Shown one piece after another: positions 1-8,592 of a stretch of 64,000 nucleotides of DNA. The notes beneath the pieces are model-generated. The model was not told the origin of the DNA. It made no database searches and was given only the letters and a program-made list of their open reading frames with translations. The stretch lies in NCBI RefSeq assembly GCF_042159835.1, contig NZ_JBBVGT010000002.1, positions 1,488,001 to 1,552,000 of the forward strand. Reading direction: 5' to 3'. A program made the position numbers and the translations under genes. The stretch is from Albibacterium profundi (GTDB lineage Bacteria > Bacteroidota > Bacteroidia > Sphingobacteriales > Sphingobacteriaceae). The first letter of the stretch is position 1. Every line of letters starts with the position of its first letter.

Positions 1-488
1 GGCGGACAGCATCCATTATTTCAGCGACGCCAGCTTTGTTATCGGCGCCTAAGAGGGTAGTCCCACTAGCCGTTATAATATCATTCCCTAATTGTTTTGC
101 GAGGTCTGGATGATCTTTCTGCGTCAGAATTTGTGTTTTATCATCAGGAAGGACAATATCCTCCCCTTGATAATTATAATGAATAAGTGGTTTCACATTC
201 TTACCGCTACAATCGGGCGAGGTGTCCATATGTGCGCAAAAACAAATTACTGGAACCTTCTTTGTCGTATTGGATGCTAATGTTGCAAAGACGTAGCCAT
301 GTTCATCCATATAGGCATCGTCAATTCCATATTCTAGAAGCTGCTGAACTAATAATCGGCCTAGGTCCTTTTGCTTTTCTGTCGATGGGAAACTTTTAGA
401 GTTAGCATCCGACTGTGTATCAATTTGAACGTATTGTGTGAATTTCTCTGTTACTTGAAATTCATTCGGTTGAATTTGTAAGGTCATC
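1..488 (-). CDS. pepT: Peptidase T (tripeptide aminopeptidase), 5' part only
   Basis: PepT is a cytosolic zinc exopeptidase of the M20 family that removes the N-terminal residue from tripeptides. The gene reads leftwards off the window edge, so only about 162 N-terminal residues are present. Visible family signatures are the metal-binding segment CAHMDTSPD, the following GKNVKP, and TLLGADNKAGVAEIM near the cut edge, which matches the E. coli PepT order. The start is the ATG at 486-488; the protein opens MTLQIQPNEF. A terminator that belongs to the upstream minus-strand gene lies 18 bp before the start, so pepT is transcribed separately. The identity is firm; the missing C-terminal part cannot be judged. 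Confidence 0.93.
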
Positions 489-505
489 AATTAAAGGGTT
501 AAATA

Positions 506-531
506 AAAAACCCACAGATGTCTGTGGGTTT
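506..531 (-). terminator. Rho-independent terminator of the zinc-ribbon gene
   Basis: CCCACAGA and TCTGTGGG form a perfect hairpin with a two-base loop, extended by A/T pairs. On the minus strand it is followed by a run of five T. It begins 5 bp after the stop of the minus-strand gene at 536 and should end that transcript. Confidence 0.85.
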
Positions 532-535
532 CTCT

Positions 536-1279
536 TTATGCGGAAGCGTTCTCATTAGTGAACTCTTCATCGATTAAGATTCGTCCACAATGTTCACATA
601 CTATTATTTTTTTCCGTTGACGAATATCCAGTTGCCGCTGTGGTGGAATTTGGTTAAAGCAGCCAGAACAAGAGTCACGATCAATGGTAACTACAGCCAA
701 TCCGTTTTTAGCATTTTTTCTCAAGCGGTTATAAGCAATTAACAGGCGTTCATCTATCTTTTTCTCCGCTTTCTCTGCTTTGTCAAGCAATGCCTTCTCA
801 TCCTTCTCAGTTTCTCCTGTGATATTGGCTAGTTCTTCTTGTTTAGCAACTAAGTCTTTTTGGCGCTCCTCCAAGTCTTCCTGCGCTTTCTCGTACTTCG
901 TCGTTTTATTGCTGATTTCGAACTCAGTTTCGCGAATTTTTTTCTCAAGAACTTGTATTTCGAGCCCTTGAATCTCTATCTCTTTAGCGATCGCGTCATA
1001 TTCACGATTGTTCTTTACTTCGTTCAGCTGTGTTTCGTATTTTTTGATTGCAGCTTGAGCGTCCTTAATTAAATTTTTGCGATTAACAATAGAGTCTTCG
1101 GCCGCGTCAAGTTCTACTCTTATCTTTTCTATACGAGTTTCCAGGCCAGCTACTTCGTCTTCCAGGTCTGCTACTTCAATAGGGAGTTCGCCTCGAACTT
1201 GATAAATTTTATCTATTTGCGTATGAATTGTTTGCAGGTTCCACAACGCTTGTAATTTCTGCTCTACAGTTTTTTCCAT
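536..1279 (-). CDS. Coiled-coil protein with C4-type zinc ribbon (COG1579 family)
   Basis: The 247-residue protein is a long charged coiled coil (about residues 1-190) followed by a C-terminal zinc ribbon. The four cysteines are CSGC at 204/207 and CEHC at 228/231. This is the layout of the COG1579 family, which includes CdsZ of Chlamydia. Its exact role is not settled; nucleic-acid or chaperone-like binding has been proposed for relatives. The ATG overlaps the stop of the NIF3 gene by one base, and this NIF3/zinc-ribbon pairing is common in bacteria. Both are probably translated from one mRNA that ends at the hairpin 506-531. Confidence 0.9.
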   Translation of the reverse strand: MEKTVEQKLQALWNLQTIHTQIDKIYQVRGELPIEVADLEDEVAGLETRIEKIRVELDAAEDSIVNRKNLIKDAQAAIKKYETQLNEVKNNREYDAIAKEIEIQGLEIQVLEKKIRETEFEISNKTTKYEKAQEDLEERQKDLVAKQEELANITGETEKDEKALLDKAEKAEKKIDERLLIAYNRLRKNAKNGLAVVTIDRDSCSGCFNQIPPQRQLDIRQRKKIIVCEHCGRILIDEEFTNENASA

Positions 1280-2376
1280 TAAAAGTAATATTTTATTGGG
1301 TTTGTACTTTCTTTAGTAATTTGGATTGCAAAGTTAGGAAATTTTTTTCGTATTACTTCCAACAATAAATGTTGCGTAAACTGCTCGCTTTCAAAATGTC
1401 CAATATCAGCGATCATGATTTTGTCTTCTGCATCGAAGAATTCATGATACTTAAAATCGGCCGATATAAAGACATCGGCACCAGCTTGTATCGCCTTCTG
1501 TAATAAGAAGCTGCCTGCACCTCCACAAACCGCTACTCGCTGTATGGGTTTGTTAGGTTCTTGTGTATATCGGATCACTCTTACTTCCATCTTTTCTTTT
1601 AAGAAAGCTAGAAAATCTTTGCTATTGAGCGCGCTCGGCAAATCTCCTATCATGCCCGAGCCGACATTTTGGTGGGTGTTGTCAAGTGAATATATATCAT
1701 AAGCCACCTCTTCATACGGGTGGGTTTCGAACATCGCGATTAAAATATTTCTTTCCAGATAGCTCGGGTAGAGAACCTCAATCGCTGCTTCCTCTACTTC
1801 TTCTCTTAAGCCAATGGTGCCGATAGTTGGATCCGCCTGTTCGTTTGCTAAAAAGGTGCCGACACCCTTACCACTAAAACTACATTCTGAATAGTTGCTA
1901 ATATCTCCTGCGCCTGCCGCAAACAACGCATTTTTTACTGTTTCTGAGTGGGTGAAAGGCACGAATACGCGCAGCTTTTTTAATATATTCTTCTTAGGAG
2001 CCAGAACGATCGGTTTTTCGACGCCAAGTCGTTCCATTATTTTCGTGTTTACGCCGCCTTCAACATTGTCAAGATTAGTGTGGATCGCATATAATGCAAT
2101 ATTATGACGAATGGCCTTGGTGACAACACGCTCAATGTAGCTTGCGTTATTAAACCTTTTCATTCCTTTAAAAACGATGGGATGATGAGTAATTACCAAG
2201 TCGCATTGATTATGAATAGCCTCGTCTATGATGCTTTCTGTACAGTCGAGTGATACTAGTGCTTTATTGACATCTTGTTTTGGGTCGCCAATAATGAGCC
2301 CGGAATTATCGTAACTCTCTTGTAAGGCCAGGGGAGCAAGTGATTCAAGAAATCGCGTTAATTCAATTAGTTTCAT
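1279..2376 (-). CDS. Nif3-like dinuclear metal-centre protein (YbgI/YqfO family)
   Basis: A 365-residue NIF3-family protein. The N-terminal metal ligands are visible in LVITHHPIVFKG and the C-terminal ones in DIGHFESE. A central insert with a GMIGDLP segment and the length of about 365 residues match the long form (YqfO type with a CutA/PII-like domain) rather than the 250-residue E. coli YbgI. The function is unsettled; the annotation as a type 2 GTP cyclohydrolase is weakly supported. I prefer the ATG at 2376 (MKLIELTRFL): it aligns with the family N-terminus and overlaps the upstream gene by 14 bp. A longer frame reaches 2418. Forms an operon with the zinc-ribbon gene. Confidence 0.9.
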   Translation of the reverse strand: MKLIELTRFLESLAPLALQESYDNSGLIIGDPKQDVNKALVSLDCTESIIDEAIHNQCDLVITHHPIVFKGMKRFNNASYIERVVTKAIRHNIALYAIHTNLDNVEGGVNTKIMERLGVEKPIVLAPKKNILKKLRVFVPFTHSETVKNALFAAGAGDISNYSECSFSGKGVGTFLANEQADPTIGTIGLREEVEEAAIEVLYPSYLERNILIAMFETHPYEEVAYDIYSLDNTHQNVGSGMIGDLPSALNSKDFLAFLKEKMEVRVIRYTQEPNKPIQRVAVCGGAGSFLLQKAIQAGADVFISADFKYHEFFDAEDKIMIADIGHFESEQFTQHLLLEVIRKKFPNFAIQITKESTNPIKYYF

Positions 2377-2842
2377 CTTCTTTCTTATTTTTTGCATCAA
2401 CAAAACGTTGATGTTCAAGTATCAAAACTCTAAAATAGTCGATTTTAACCCAATAGCGGATAAAGTAATATAAAGTAAAAACCCCCGCAACAAAAGAAAT
2501 ACTCGGAATAATTGGAATGCTGGCGACGATCATAAAAATGGCATAGGATAGACCAAGTAATCGTCCCGGATTTTCCTCCTCTGCTATTTTTCGATCGTAG
2601 AATTCATTCGTTAGTGAGTCTGCCATTCTATTTGCGATAACGAAGTTCCAGTAAAGGTTTACGATAGGAATGAGTGCCATCCATGCCATCCACGGCTTCA
2701 ATAATTGATTCTCCTCAGCTATAGTTTTTAGTGTCTTACTTAACGTGAGGCAATAAAATGCGCGAACAATCAAGCTGATTATGTAAATAATCGTGACGGC
2801 CCACATCATGTCCTCCGTAAGGGTCATTCCGTTATACTCCAT
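2363..2842 (-). CDS. Small multi-pass membrane protein of unknown function
   Basis: From the ATG at 2842 this is about 159 residues with at least three hydrophobic segments (VTIIYIISLIV, MAWMALIPIVNLYW, and a YAIFMIVASIPIIP to VAGVFTLYYF stretch) and a charged C-terminal tail. The WxALIPIVNLYW pattern recurs in small Bacteroidota membrane proteins without a known function. The open frame extends to 2986, but that extension is low-complexity and overlaps the probable promoter region of the divergent sigma gene. A GGAGG shortly before two ATG codons at about 2806-2809 could mark a still shorter form. It overlaps the NIF3 gene by 14 bp, so it is probably co-transcribed. Confidence 0.6.
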   Translation of the reverse strand: MEYNGMTLTEDMMWAVTIIYIISLIVRAFYCLTLSKTLKTIAEENQLLKPWMAWMALIPIVNLYWNFVIANRMADSLTNEFYDRKIAEEENPGRLLGLSYAIFMIVASIPIIPSISFVAGVFTLYYFIRYWVKIDYFRVLILEHQRFVDAKNKKEDETN

Positions 2843-2939
2843 TCTGCACGAAAATACGGGAAAATTATGAACAATGAATTTAATATGGAAATTGTTAACA
2901 ATAAAATGATTATAATTGGAATAGTTAAAGCGTAAATCT

Positions 2940-3503
2940 ATTAAACCCAAGCATACACATATACCGAATGAGTCTGCGTTACTCAAGGATTTTTATCGTA
3001 CAGGCGATTTAGAGATCTTGGGTAAGCTATATGAGCCCTATATGTATCTTATTTACGGTCTTTGTCTCAAATACTTGAAAGATCCGGGTAAAAGTGAAGA
3101 CGCTGTGATGCAAATCTTCGAAGAATTAATCAAAAAACTGCGAGTTCACCGAGTTGATAACTTCAAAGCTTGGCTCTATACGCTTGCAAGAAATCACTGC
3201 CTGATGGTGCTTCGAAAGGAAAGTAAAAGTCCAATGGTTTCATTAGAAGAAAATTTTGTGGAAAAAGCTGATTATTTGCATCTTGATGATAGCGAAGCTC
3301 TGCAAGAAAAGGACTTAACACAAATGGAAGCTTGCATTGATCAGCTGAAAGAGGATCAAAAACGATGTGTTAAGTTGTTCTATTTAGAACAGAAGTGTTA
3401 TAAGGATATTGTGGATGAAACCGGATACACAATGAATCAGGTTAAGAGCAATATCCAGAATGGGCGAAGGAATTTAAAAATATGCATGGATAAAAATATA
3501 TGA
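2940..3503 (+). CDS. ECF-type RNA polymerase sigma factor with a non-canonical start
   Basis: A sigma-70 family regulator: region 2 is seen around SEDAVMQIFEELI and AWLYTLARNHCL, region 4 around RCVKLFYLEQ to TMNQVKSNIQNGRRNL. The only conventional start is TTG at 3018. In-frame sequence upstream of it reads KDFYRTGDLEIL directly into GKLYEPYMYL, which is the conserved N-terminus of this sigma family, so the protein must begin earlier. No ATG, GTG or TTG exists between the in-frame stop at 2922 and 3018. I place the start at ATT 2940 (IKPKHTHIP); ATA 2961 is an alternative. A small upstream sequence change destroying an ATG is also possible. It overlaps the next gene by ATGA. Confidence 0.75.
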   Translation: MKPKHTHIPNESALLKDFYRTGDLEILGKLYEPYMYLIYGLCLKYLKDPGKSEDAVMQIFEELIKKLRVHRVDNFKAWLYTLARNHCLMVLRKESKSPMVSLEENFVEKADYLHLDDSEALQEKDLTQMEACIDQLKEDQKRCVKLFYLEQKCYKDIVDETGYTMNQVKSNIQNGRRNLKICMDKNI

Positions 3504-4129
3504 GTCACCATTACGATATACTATATATTCAACAATATCTGGACGGGAAGCTGAGTCCTGAACAGATGCATGATCTAGAACGGGCGGCTTTGGATGACGA
3601 ACTCTTGCAAGATGCCATCGATGGCTACCGGTCGACTAGCTCCATAGATCACAGGCAATTGAGTCTATTGCAGAAGCGTTTTGCTGCGCGCATTGAAACT
3701 CATTTGGAAAATAAGAATACAAACTACTTTACCTGGCAGCGATTAACGATTGCTAGTCTAGCGGGTTTGTTATTTATCGTAATCGCCGTTTTGTTCTGGA
3801 TGATGCAAAATCCTGATAGATCTACACAGGCCAATTCACAAGCGAGTGTTCTCAGTATTCAAGAGAAGGTTACGATTAGGGCGATTGACGGCGACTTGGT
3901 TCCAAAAATTGGTTGGACCGAACTTCGAGACCAGGCTAGTATTTCTAATATCCCTGCTGCTGTAGGGGAGAAGGTCATTGTGCATTTTGAATTAACGGAG
4001 GATCACAAGCCCATCAACGTTCATTTTGTCTCTGAGCATGCAGAGTCCGTCACGGGCGCTATCACGAAAATGTTGGAAGAAGGAACAACTTGGGAGGGTA
4101 GTTCTGGGACAATTGAACTACAATTTTAG
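3500..4129 (+). CDS. Single-pass membrane protein, probable anti-sigma partner
   Basis: A 209-residue protein with a cytosolic N-terminal part (residues 1-77), one transmembrane segment (about 83-103, ASLAGLLFIVIAVLFWMM) and a periplasmic C-terminal part. It overlaps the sigma gene by 4 bp (ATGA), so the two are translationally coupled. The position, topology and N-terminal QQYLDGKLSPEQMHDLE, which resembles the first helices of anti-sigma domains, suggest that it sequesters that sigma factor. No zinc-binding HxxxCxxC motif is present, so it is not a ZAS-type anti-sigma. The function is inferred from context only. Confidence 0.65.
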   Translation: MSHHYDILYIQQYLDGKLSPEQMHDLERAALDDELLQDAIDGYRSTSSIDHRQLSLLQKRFAARIETHLENKNTNYFTWQRLTIASLAGLLFIVIAVLFWMMQNPDRSTQANSQASVLSIQEKVTIRAIDGDLVPKIGWTELRDQASISNIPAAVGEKVIVHFELTEDHKPINVHFVSEHAESVTGAITKMLEEGTTWEGSSGTIELQF

Positions 4130-4131
4130 CT

Positions 4132-5157
4132 TTATTTCTTTTCTAGCGTAAAACTGAACGTACTTCCTTCACCTTCTTTGCTTTGCACGGAAATCGTTTG
4201 TTGGTGTGCTTCTAGAATGTGTTTAACAATCGATAAGCCTAGTCCTGAACCTCCAATGTCGCGAGCTCGGCTTTTTTCCGTTCTAAAGAACCGTTCGAAG
4301 ATTCGTGGCAAATTCTCCTCGTCAATTCCGATTCCGTTATCTGAAATTTCGATCAGAATCTGATCATGCAACTCGAAAAGTGTAATTTCTGTCGTGCCAT
4401 TCTCTCTCCCGTATTTCACGGAATTGGACAGAAGGTTTGCCAATACCTGCCTGATTTTTTCACGGTCCGCATTGACCATCGAATGTATTTTAGGCTTATC
4501 GTTAAAGTATAGCTTGATTTTATGTTTTTTTGCTTTTAATTCTAAAGACTCAATTACTTCATTAATCAGCGTGTACAAATCGAATTGTTGGAAATTAATC
4601 GACAGTTCGCCACTCTCCAGTTTGGATATCTCATCGATATCTTTAATGAGGTAACTTAATCTATCTAAGTTGTTGGCGGCTTTACTAAGAAATTTATTAG
4701 CTAGTTGCGGATCCTCTTCGATCAATCCTTCTTGAAGGGCATCTAGGTAACCTTGAATTGCAAACAGGGGAGTTTTAAACTCATGTGAAATGTTTGAAAG
4801 AAACTCCCGGCGATATTTCTCTTGGCTTTTTAAGGCATCTATCTCCAGTTTTTTGTCGCGAGCCCATTCCCGTACCTCTTTCTGTACATCGCGTATAGGG
4901 TCCGAACTTACTTGCGCAGCTAACGTGTCTTTATTGTCTTTCCCGAGTTTGAGGTGATGAATGAGCTTATAGATAATTTTTATTTTTCCATACACATAGC
5001 GTTCTATCAGTATATAAAAAATCAGAAAGCTAATAATTGCTGAACTTATAAAAATCAAAGCAACCTTTGTTAGCTCGAGTTTGAGAAGGAAACTAACGAG
5101 AGCTATTGCCGAAGCAACGAGTATTGCATTTAAAAAGACTAAGGACCTAAACTTCAT
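4132..5157 (-). CDS. Membrane sensor histidine kinase
   Basis: 341 residues: two N-terminal transmembrane helices (about 5-24 and 31-50) with almost no periplasmic loop, a linker, HisKA with the phospho-accepting His125 in SNISHEFKTP, and a HATPase_c domain with DNGIGID and GGSGLGLSIV. The short sensor suggests that it senses the membrane or an intracellular signal. No response regulator is adjacent, so the partner is elsewhere. The start overlaps the psd stop by 11 bp, which puts the kinase in the psd transcript. It converges on the anti-sigma-like gene with 2 bp between the stops. Confidence 0.92.
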   Translation of the reverse strand: MKFRSLVFLNAILVASAIALVSFLLKLELTKVALIFISSAIISFLIFYILIERYVYGKIKIIYKLIHHLKLGKDNKDTLAAQVSSDPIRDVQKEVREWARDKKLEIDALKSQEKYRREFLSNISHEFKTPLFAIQGYLDALQEGLIEEDPQLANKFLSKAANNLDRLSYLIKDIDEISKLESGELSINFQQFDLYTLINEVIESLELKAKKHKIKLYFNDKPKIHSMVNADREKIRQVLANLLSNSVKYGRENGTTEITLFELHDQILIEISDNGIGIDEENLPRIFERFFRTEKSRARDIGGSGLGLSIVKHILEAHQQTISVQSKEGEGSTFSFTLEKK

Positions 5158-5812
5158 GCTTTAATTCCCCCAACACCGTTATTCCCCCTTTTACGACATC
5201 ACCTAACTTGACATCGACTTTGCTACCAATAGGAAGAAAAACGTCAACTCGTGAGCCAAACTTAATAAAACCGAACTCTTTGCCTTGTTCTACAGATTGC
5301 CCCTCATTAACATACCATACTATTCTTCTAGCCATCGCTCCGGCAATTTGTCTAAACAGAACTTCAGTACCATTGGATTCCACCACAGTTGTCGTACGTT
5401 CGTTTAACGTCGATGATTTCGGGTTCCATGCCATTAGATATTTCCCAGGGTGATATTTGAAGTATTTAACGATACCGCTTACCGGGTTTCTGTTAATATG
5501 CACGTTGATCGGCGACATGAAAATAGATATCTGAAGCCTCCTGTCTTGAAAATATTCGGTTTCGTCTGTTTCTTCGATCACCACTACCTTTCCATCTGCC
5601 GGACATAGGATGTGTTCCTCGTTAGGAGAAATCGTTCTTTTTGGATTCCGGAAAAACTGCAATAGAGTAATCAGGATAAATGCAGATAAAATATACGTCG
5701 TCCACGTCAAGATTTTACTCTCCGAGGCATAGTAATGGACGATTGCATTGAGTATAAAAACAAATAAAACTCCTAATGCAATCGACGTGTATCCTTCTTT
5801 ATGAATGGTCAT
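5147..5812 (-). CDS. psd: Phosphatidylserine decarboxylase family protein
   Basis: The enzyme converts phosphatidylserine to phosphatidylethanolamine at the inner membrane. The 221-residue protein has two N-terminal hydrophobic helices, the CPADGKVVVIEE segment, INVHINRNPVSG, and the self-cleavage site FGSR. Cleavage would occur between Gly186 and Ser187 and leave a pyruvoyl group on the small C-terminal subunit. The length fits the short archaetidylserine/PSD-B-like class found in Bacteroidota. A consensus -7 box lies 17 bp upstream, and the histidine kinase follows with an 11 bp overlap. Confidence 0.92.
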   Translation of the reverse strand: MTIHKEGYTSIALGVLFVFILNAIVHYYASESKILTWTTYILSAFILITLLQFFRNPKRTISPNEEHILCPADGKVVVIEETDETEYFQDRRLQISIFMSPINVHINRNPVSGIVKYFKYHPGKYLMAWNPKSSTLNERTTTVVESNGTEVLFRQIAGAMARRIVWYVNEGQSVEQGKEFGFIKFGSRVDVFLPIGSKVDVKLGDVVKGGITVLGELKHEV

Positions 5813-5829
5813 GATTTGTATATTTTCTG

Positions 5830-5837
5830 CAAATATA
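5830..5837 (-). promoter_or_regulatory. -7 promoter element (TATATTTG) of psd
   Basis: The minus strand reads TATATTTG, a full match to the Bacteroidota TAnnTTTG box, 17 bp before the psd ATG. No clear -33 TTG was found at the usual distance. Confidence 0.5.
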
Positions 5838-5852
5838 AATATAAAGCACTAT

Positions 5853-6389
5853 TTAGTCACACGCTTTATATATATCTTTAAGATTCCTGCCCAGACCGTT
5901 ATAGTCCATACCATAACCAACTACAAAATCTTCGGCAATTTCAAATCCTACGTACGCGAGGTTGGTAAATTTATGTTGCAATTTTGACGGCTTCAGAAGG
6001 AGCGTACAGACGGCTACGGATGCGGGTTGGTGCTCTTCTATTTTCTGTAGAAGATAATTCAACGTGTTCCCCGTATCCACTATATCTTCAATAATGATGA
6101 CATCCCTGTCTTTGATATCTACACATAGCCCGATGATTTCTCGTACCCGTCCCTGTTGTTGATCGCCTTGGTAGGACGCCAATTTAATAAAGCATGTTTC
6201 CGCGGCGATGTCAATTTCTTTCATCAGATCGGCCATAAACAGGAAACAACCATTCAGCACACCGATGAATACAGGTACCTGTTTTTCGTATGAAACGTTA
6301 ATTTGAGTTCCGATCAGCCGAATGCGTTTCTTGACCTGATCATGTTCTATCAAGAGCCCAAATTCCTTTTTGTCGATTTGTAGTTTCAT
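5853..6389 (-). CDS. hpt: Hypoxanthine phosphoribosyltransferase
   Basis: A purine-salvage enzyme that makes IMP/GMP from hypoxanthine/guanine and PRPP in the cytosol. The PRPP-binding loop is clear (VIIIEDIVDTGNTL), as are GVLNGCFLFMADL near the N-terminus and DFVVGYGMDYN near the C-terminus. At 178 residues it has the normal family length. It starts 2 bp after the stop of the GT51 gene, so it is co-transcribed with that gene. About 40 bp separate it from psd, which has its own -7 box. Confidence 0.93.
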   Translation of the reverse strand: MKLQIDKKEFGLLIEHDQVKKRIRLIGTQINVSYEKQVPVFIGVLNGCFLFMADLMKEIDIAAETCFIKLASYQGDQQQGRVREIIGLCVDIKDRDVIIIEDIVDTGNTLNYLLQKIEEHQPASVAVCTLLLKPSKLQHKFTNLAYVGFEIAEDFVVGYGMDYNGLGRNLKDIYKACD

Positions 6390-6391
6390 GC

Positions 6392-8464
6392 TTACTGTTC
6401 TTCAATTTCCTTACCAAAAAGCTGTTCGAGTAGTCGTTCTGCTTCCTCGACTTCTCGTTCCAAATCGATTCTGCTCCGATCCGTATCCAGCATTGTACTA
6501 TCAGGTTCGGGAGCTCTAGAGGGCAGTACAGCATTTCGTAGGCTCACCGAATAGAAGCCATAACTTCTGTTGGGGTCCCGAGGTATATAGCCGGAATTTG
6601 CCATCAAGGTGCCTATTAGTCGGAAGTATCCTGTCAGATAGGGTTGTAGTCCACCATAGCTCGTGAAGCGTGATAATCCTCTTTTGGGACTGGGAACAAT
6701 GCTAGCCAAAAATATACTCTCGCCTATTGTTAATTGCGATTGGTCTTTCAAGAAATAATGACGAGCCGCTTCAGAAATCCCATAAACATTATTTCCCCAT
6801 TCAATAACATTTAAATAGACCTCATACATACGTTCCTTGCTAACAATGTCATTATGTTCAATTAACCATACAATGAGCATCTCTTCGACTTTTCTAGCCA
6901 GTGTCTTTTCTCGATCGAGAAAAACATTTTTAACCAATTGCATGGAAATGGTGCTGCCCCCACGACGGAAAGCCTTTTCTTTGAAATTGGTAGCAATGGA
7001 AGCTTTGATCGATTTCTCTACAAAACCCTCATGTGTAAAAAATGTTGGATCCTCTGCGGTGAGTACAGCATTTCGTAGCAGCGGGGAAATTTGGTTCAGA
7101 GGTGTGAAATCTGGGTTCTCAGGGCCGACAATAATATCTCGGACGGGACCATCCGTCTCATAAGGTTCGTATGTAAAAGGGGAGTTGATTTTAGACAGAT
7201 CGGTTTTCCCGTAGGAGTTAATTTTAAAACCGTTCTCTTCAATCGCCGAATGCAGTTGAACGCTATCCGGCATTTCTGAATCCAGATGAAGATCAAAGCG
7301 GTATTTCATCTTCCCTGATACTTGGATGCCTTCCAATGATTCGAAAAGTCCGGTAGGGAATGAATCAAAAGCCTTTTGTGCGTCCATCTCCGGAATTTCG
7401 ACACCTAGGTCGTATATCTTGTGCGGAAGAAGGGTCAATTTAGCATATGGGTGTGCTTTAATTTCTTCCAGCTGCACGACCGATCCTTCGTCCAATTCTA
7501 TAAAATCTTTTCCAATAATAAGCTCGGCCTGGGTCGAAGCTTTTGGAACGATAACATCGTTGGAAGCAATACGCCAATGGTTGATCAAGAAATTGCTCAG
7601 TTGCCCACTGATCGAAATTTGCAAATCATCGTTGTTTATCCATTTTACGTCCTGTAACTCTGCTTCAATCATATCAAAATTGACACGCATGCCATACTTG
7701 TCTTCAAGCAAAGGGAGTTCTACCTTCCCTTGATCTGCATATAGACGAAAGGATAGTCTATTTCTACCCGGGTTCAGATCACCATCTATGTGCCAAGTTG
7801 CCTTATCTTCATTTACTAGGATTGTCGATTCAAGATCGCCATTGTCTATATTTGCTTTTGGGATTTTTATATTATGAAATAGACTGTCATCTTTATAGGA
7901 GATCTCGAACTTTGTCAAATCCATATTCTCTGGTATCTTATAAAGAACCTGATGAATGACACGGTTGGCCAGTTTAGCCATATGAATCGGCTCTTCTGCT
8001 TTTTCTACTTCCGCTACTTGTGCGGTGTCGGCTTCTTTTTCGCGAAAAAGGAAGTCATAATTACTCGTAACACTATCTTTTTTGATAAAGCTGACCCTTG
8101 CATTTTCCATGTCCATATTTGCAAGCTTTACTTTGCCGCTAAGTAAGGGGAAAAGTTTAACGCTCACCCTCAGAAGTTCAATATTCACAAGCGTATCAGC
8201 ATCGATCGGGGTTGCCGAAATGCCTTCAAAGCTGACTTCTTTGAGGCCAGAGAAATAAGCTTTATTTATTTCCAGTTGAACCTGATAGTCGTCTAAAGCT
8301 TTAGCCTTTGCTCTCTCAATCGCACTTTTTAACAAAGGCTCTCTTTTGTTGATGGCAATGATCGCCACAATGGTGAATAGAACGATGAGCACACCTCCAA
8401 CGCCTGCGGCAATCATATAATACCTTCTGGGTATCGACTTAAAAAACGTTTTAATCGTGTCCAA
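6392..8464 (-). CDS. Transglycosylase (GT51) with an AsmA-like N-terminal half
   Basis: A 690-residue protein. Residues 18-38 form one transmembrane helix and about 60-450 resemble the AsmA/DUF3971-type beta-rich module (SFEGISATPIDADTL onward). Residues about 455-640 are a GT51 peptidoglycan polymerase domain with the catalytic Glu471 in TAEDPTFFTHEGF, the RRGGSTISMQLVKN signature, and a second acidic residue in RKVEEML. There is no transpeptidase domain, so it should extend glycan strands from lipid II in the periplasm, or act as a specialised MtgA-like enzyme. The start is TTG (8464); the in-frame upstream has no ATG before a stop. Charged C-terminal tail. Confidence 0.85.
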   Translation of the reverse strand: MDTIKTFFKSIPRRYYMIAAGVGGVLIVLFTIVAIIAINKREPLLKSAIERAKAKALDDYQVQLEINKAYFSGLKEVSFEGISATPIDADTLVNIELLRVSVKLFPLLSGKVKLANMDMENARVSFIKKDSVTSNYDFLFREKEADTAQVAEVEKAEEPIHMAKLANRVIHQVLYKIPENMDLTKFEISYKDDSLFHNIKIPKANIDNGDLESTILVNEDKATWHIDGDLNPGRNRLSFRLYADQGKVELPLLEDKYGMRVNFDMIEAELQDVKWINNDDLQISISGQLSNFLINHWRIASNDVIVPKASTQAELIIGKDFIELDEGSVVQLEEIKAHPYAKLTLLPHKIYDLGVEIPEMDAQKAFDSFPTGLFESLEGIQVSGKMKYRFDLHLDSEMPDSVQLHSAIEENGFKINSYGKTDLSKINSPFTYEPYETDGPVRDIIVGPENPDFTPLNQISPLLRNAVLTAEDPTFFTHEGFVEKSIKASIATNFKEKAFRRGGSTISMQLVKNVFLDREKTLARKVEEMLIVWLIEHNDIVSKERMYEVYLNVIEWGNNVYGISEAARHYFLKDQSQLTIGESIFLASIVPSPKRGLSRFTSYGGLQPYLTGYFRLIGTLMANSGYIPRDPNRSYGFYSVSLRNAVLPSRAPEPDSTMLDTDRSRIDLEREVEEAERLLEQLFGKEIEEQ

Positions 8465-8560
8465 ATTTGTCTTTTTACGTTGGATTGTAGTTTAAATGTC
8501 TAAACTTCCAGTAAATATCTATAAAATACTCTGTTTTTCAAGTTTGTATAGCTTATTTCT

Positions 8561-8568
8561 TAAATTTG
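8561..8568 (+). promoter_or_regulatory. -7 promoter element (TAAATTTG) of mrp
   Basis: A full match to TAnnTTTG, 24 bp before the mrp ATG. The box contains the TTG at 8566 that would otherwise be an in-frame alternative start, which argues against that longer protein. Confidence 0.55.
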
Positions 8569-8592
8569 AAAATATTTAAATACTGTGTGACA

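Noticed and set aside
2842..2986. N-terminal extension of the membrane protein up to 2986
   Set aside because: The extension is Asn/Phe/Ile-rich low-complexity sequence over the divergent promoter area and does not look like protein.
8566..8592. Longer Mrp protein starting at TTG 8566
   Set aside because: The TTG is part of a full -7 promoter box, and family alignment supports ATG 8593.
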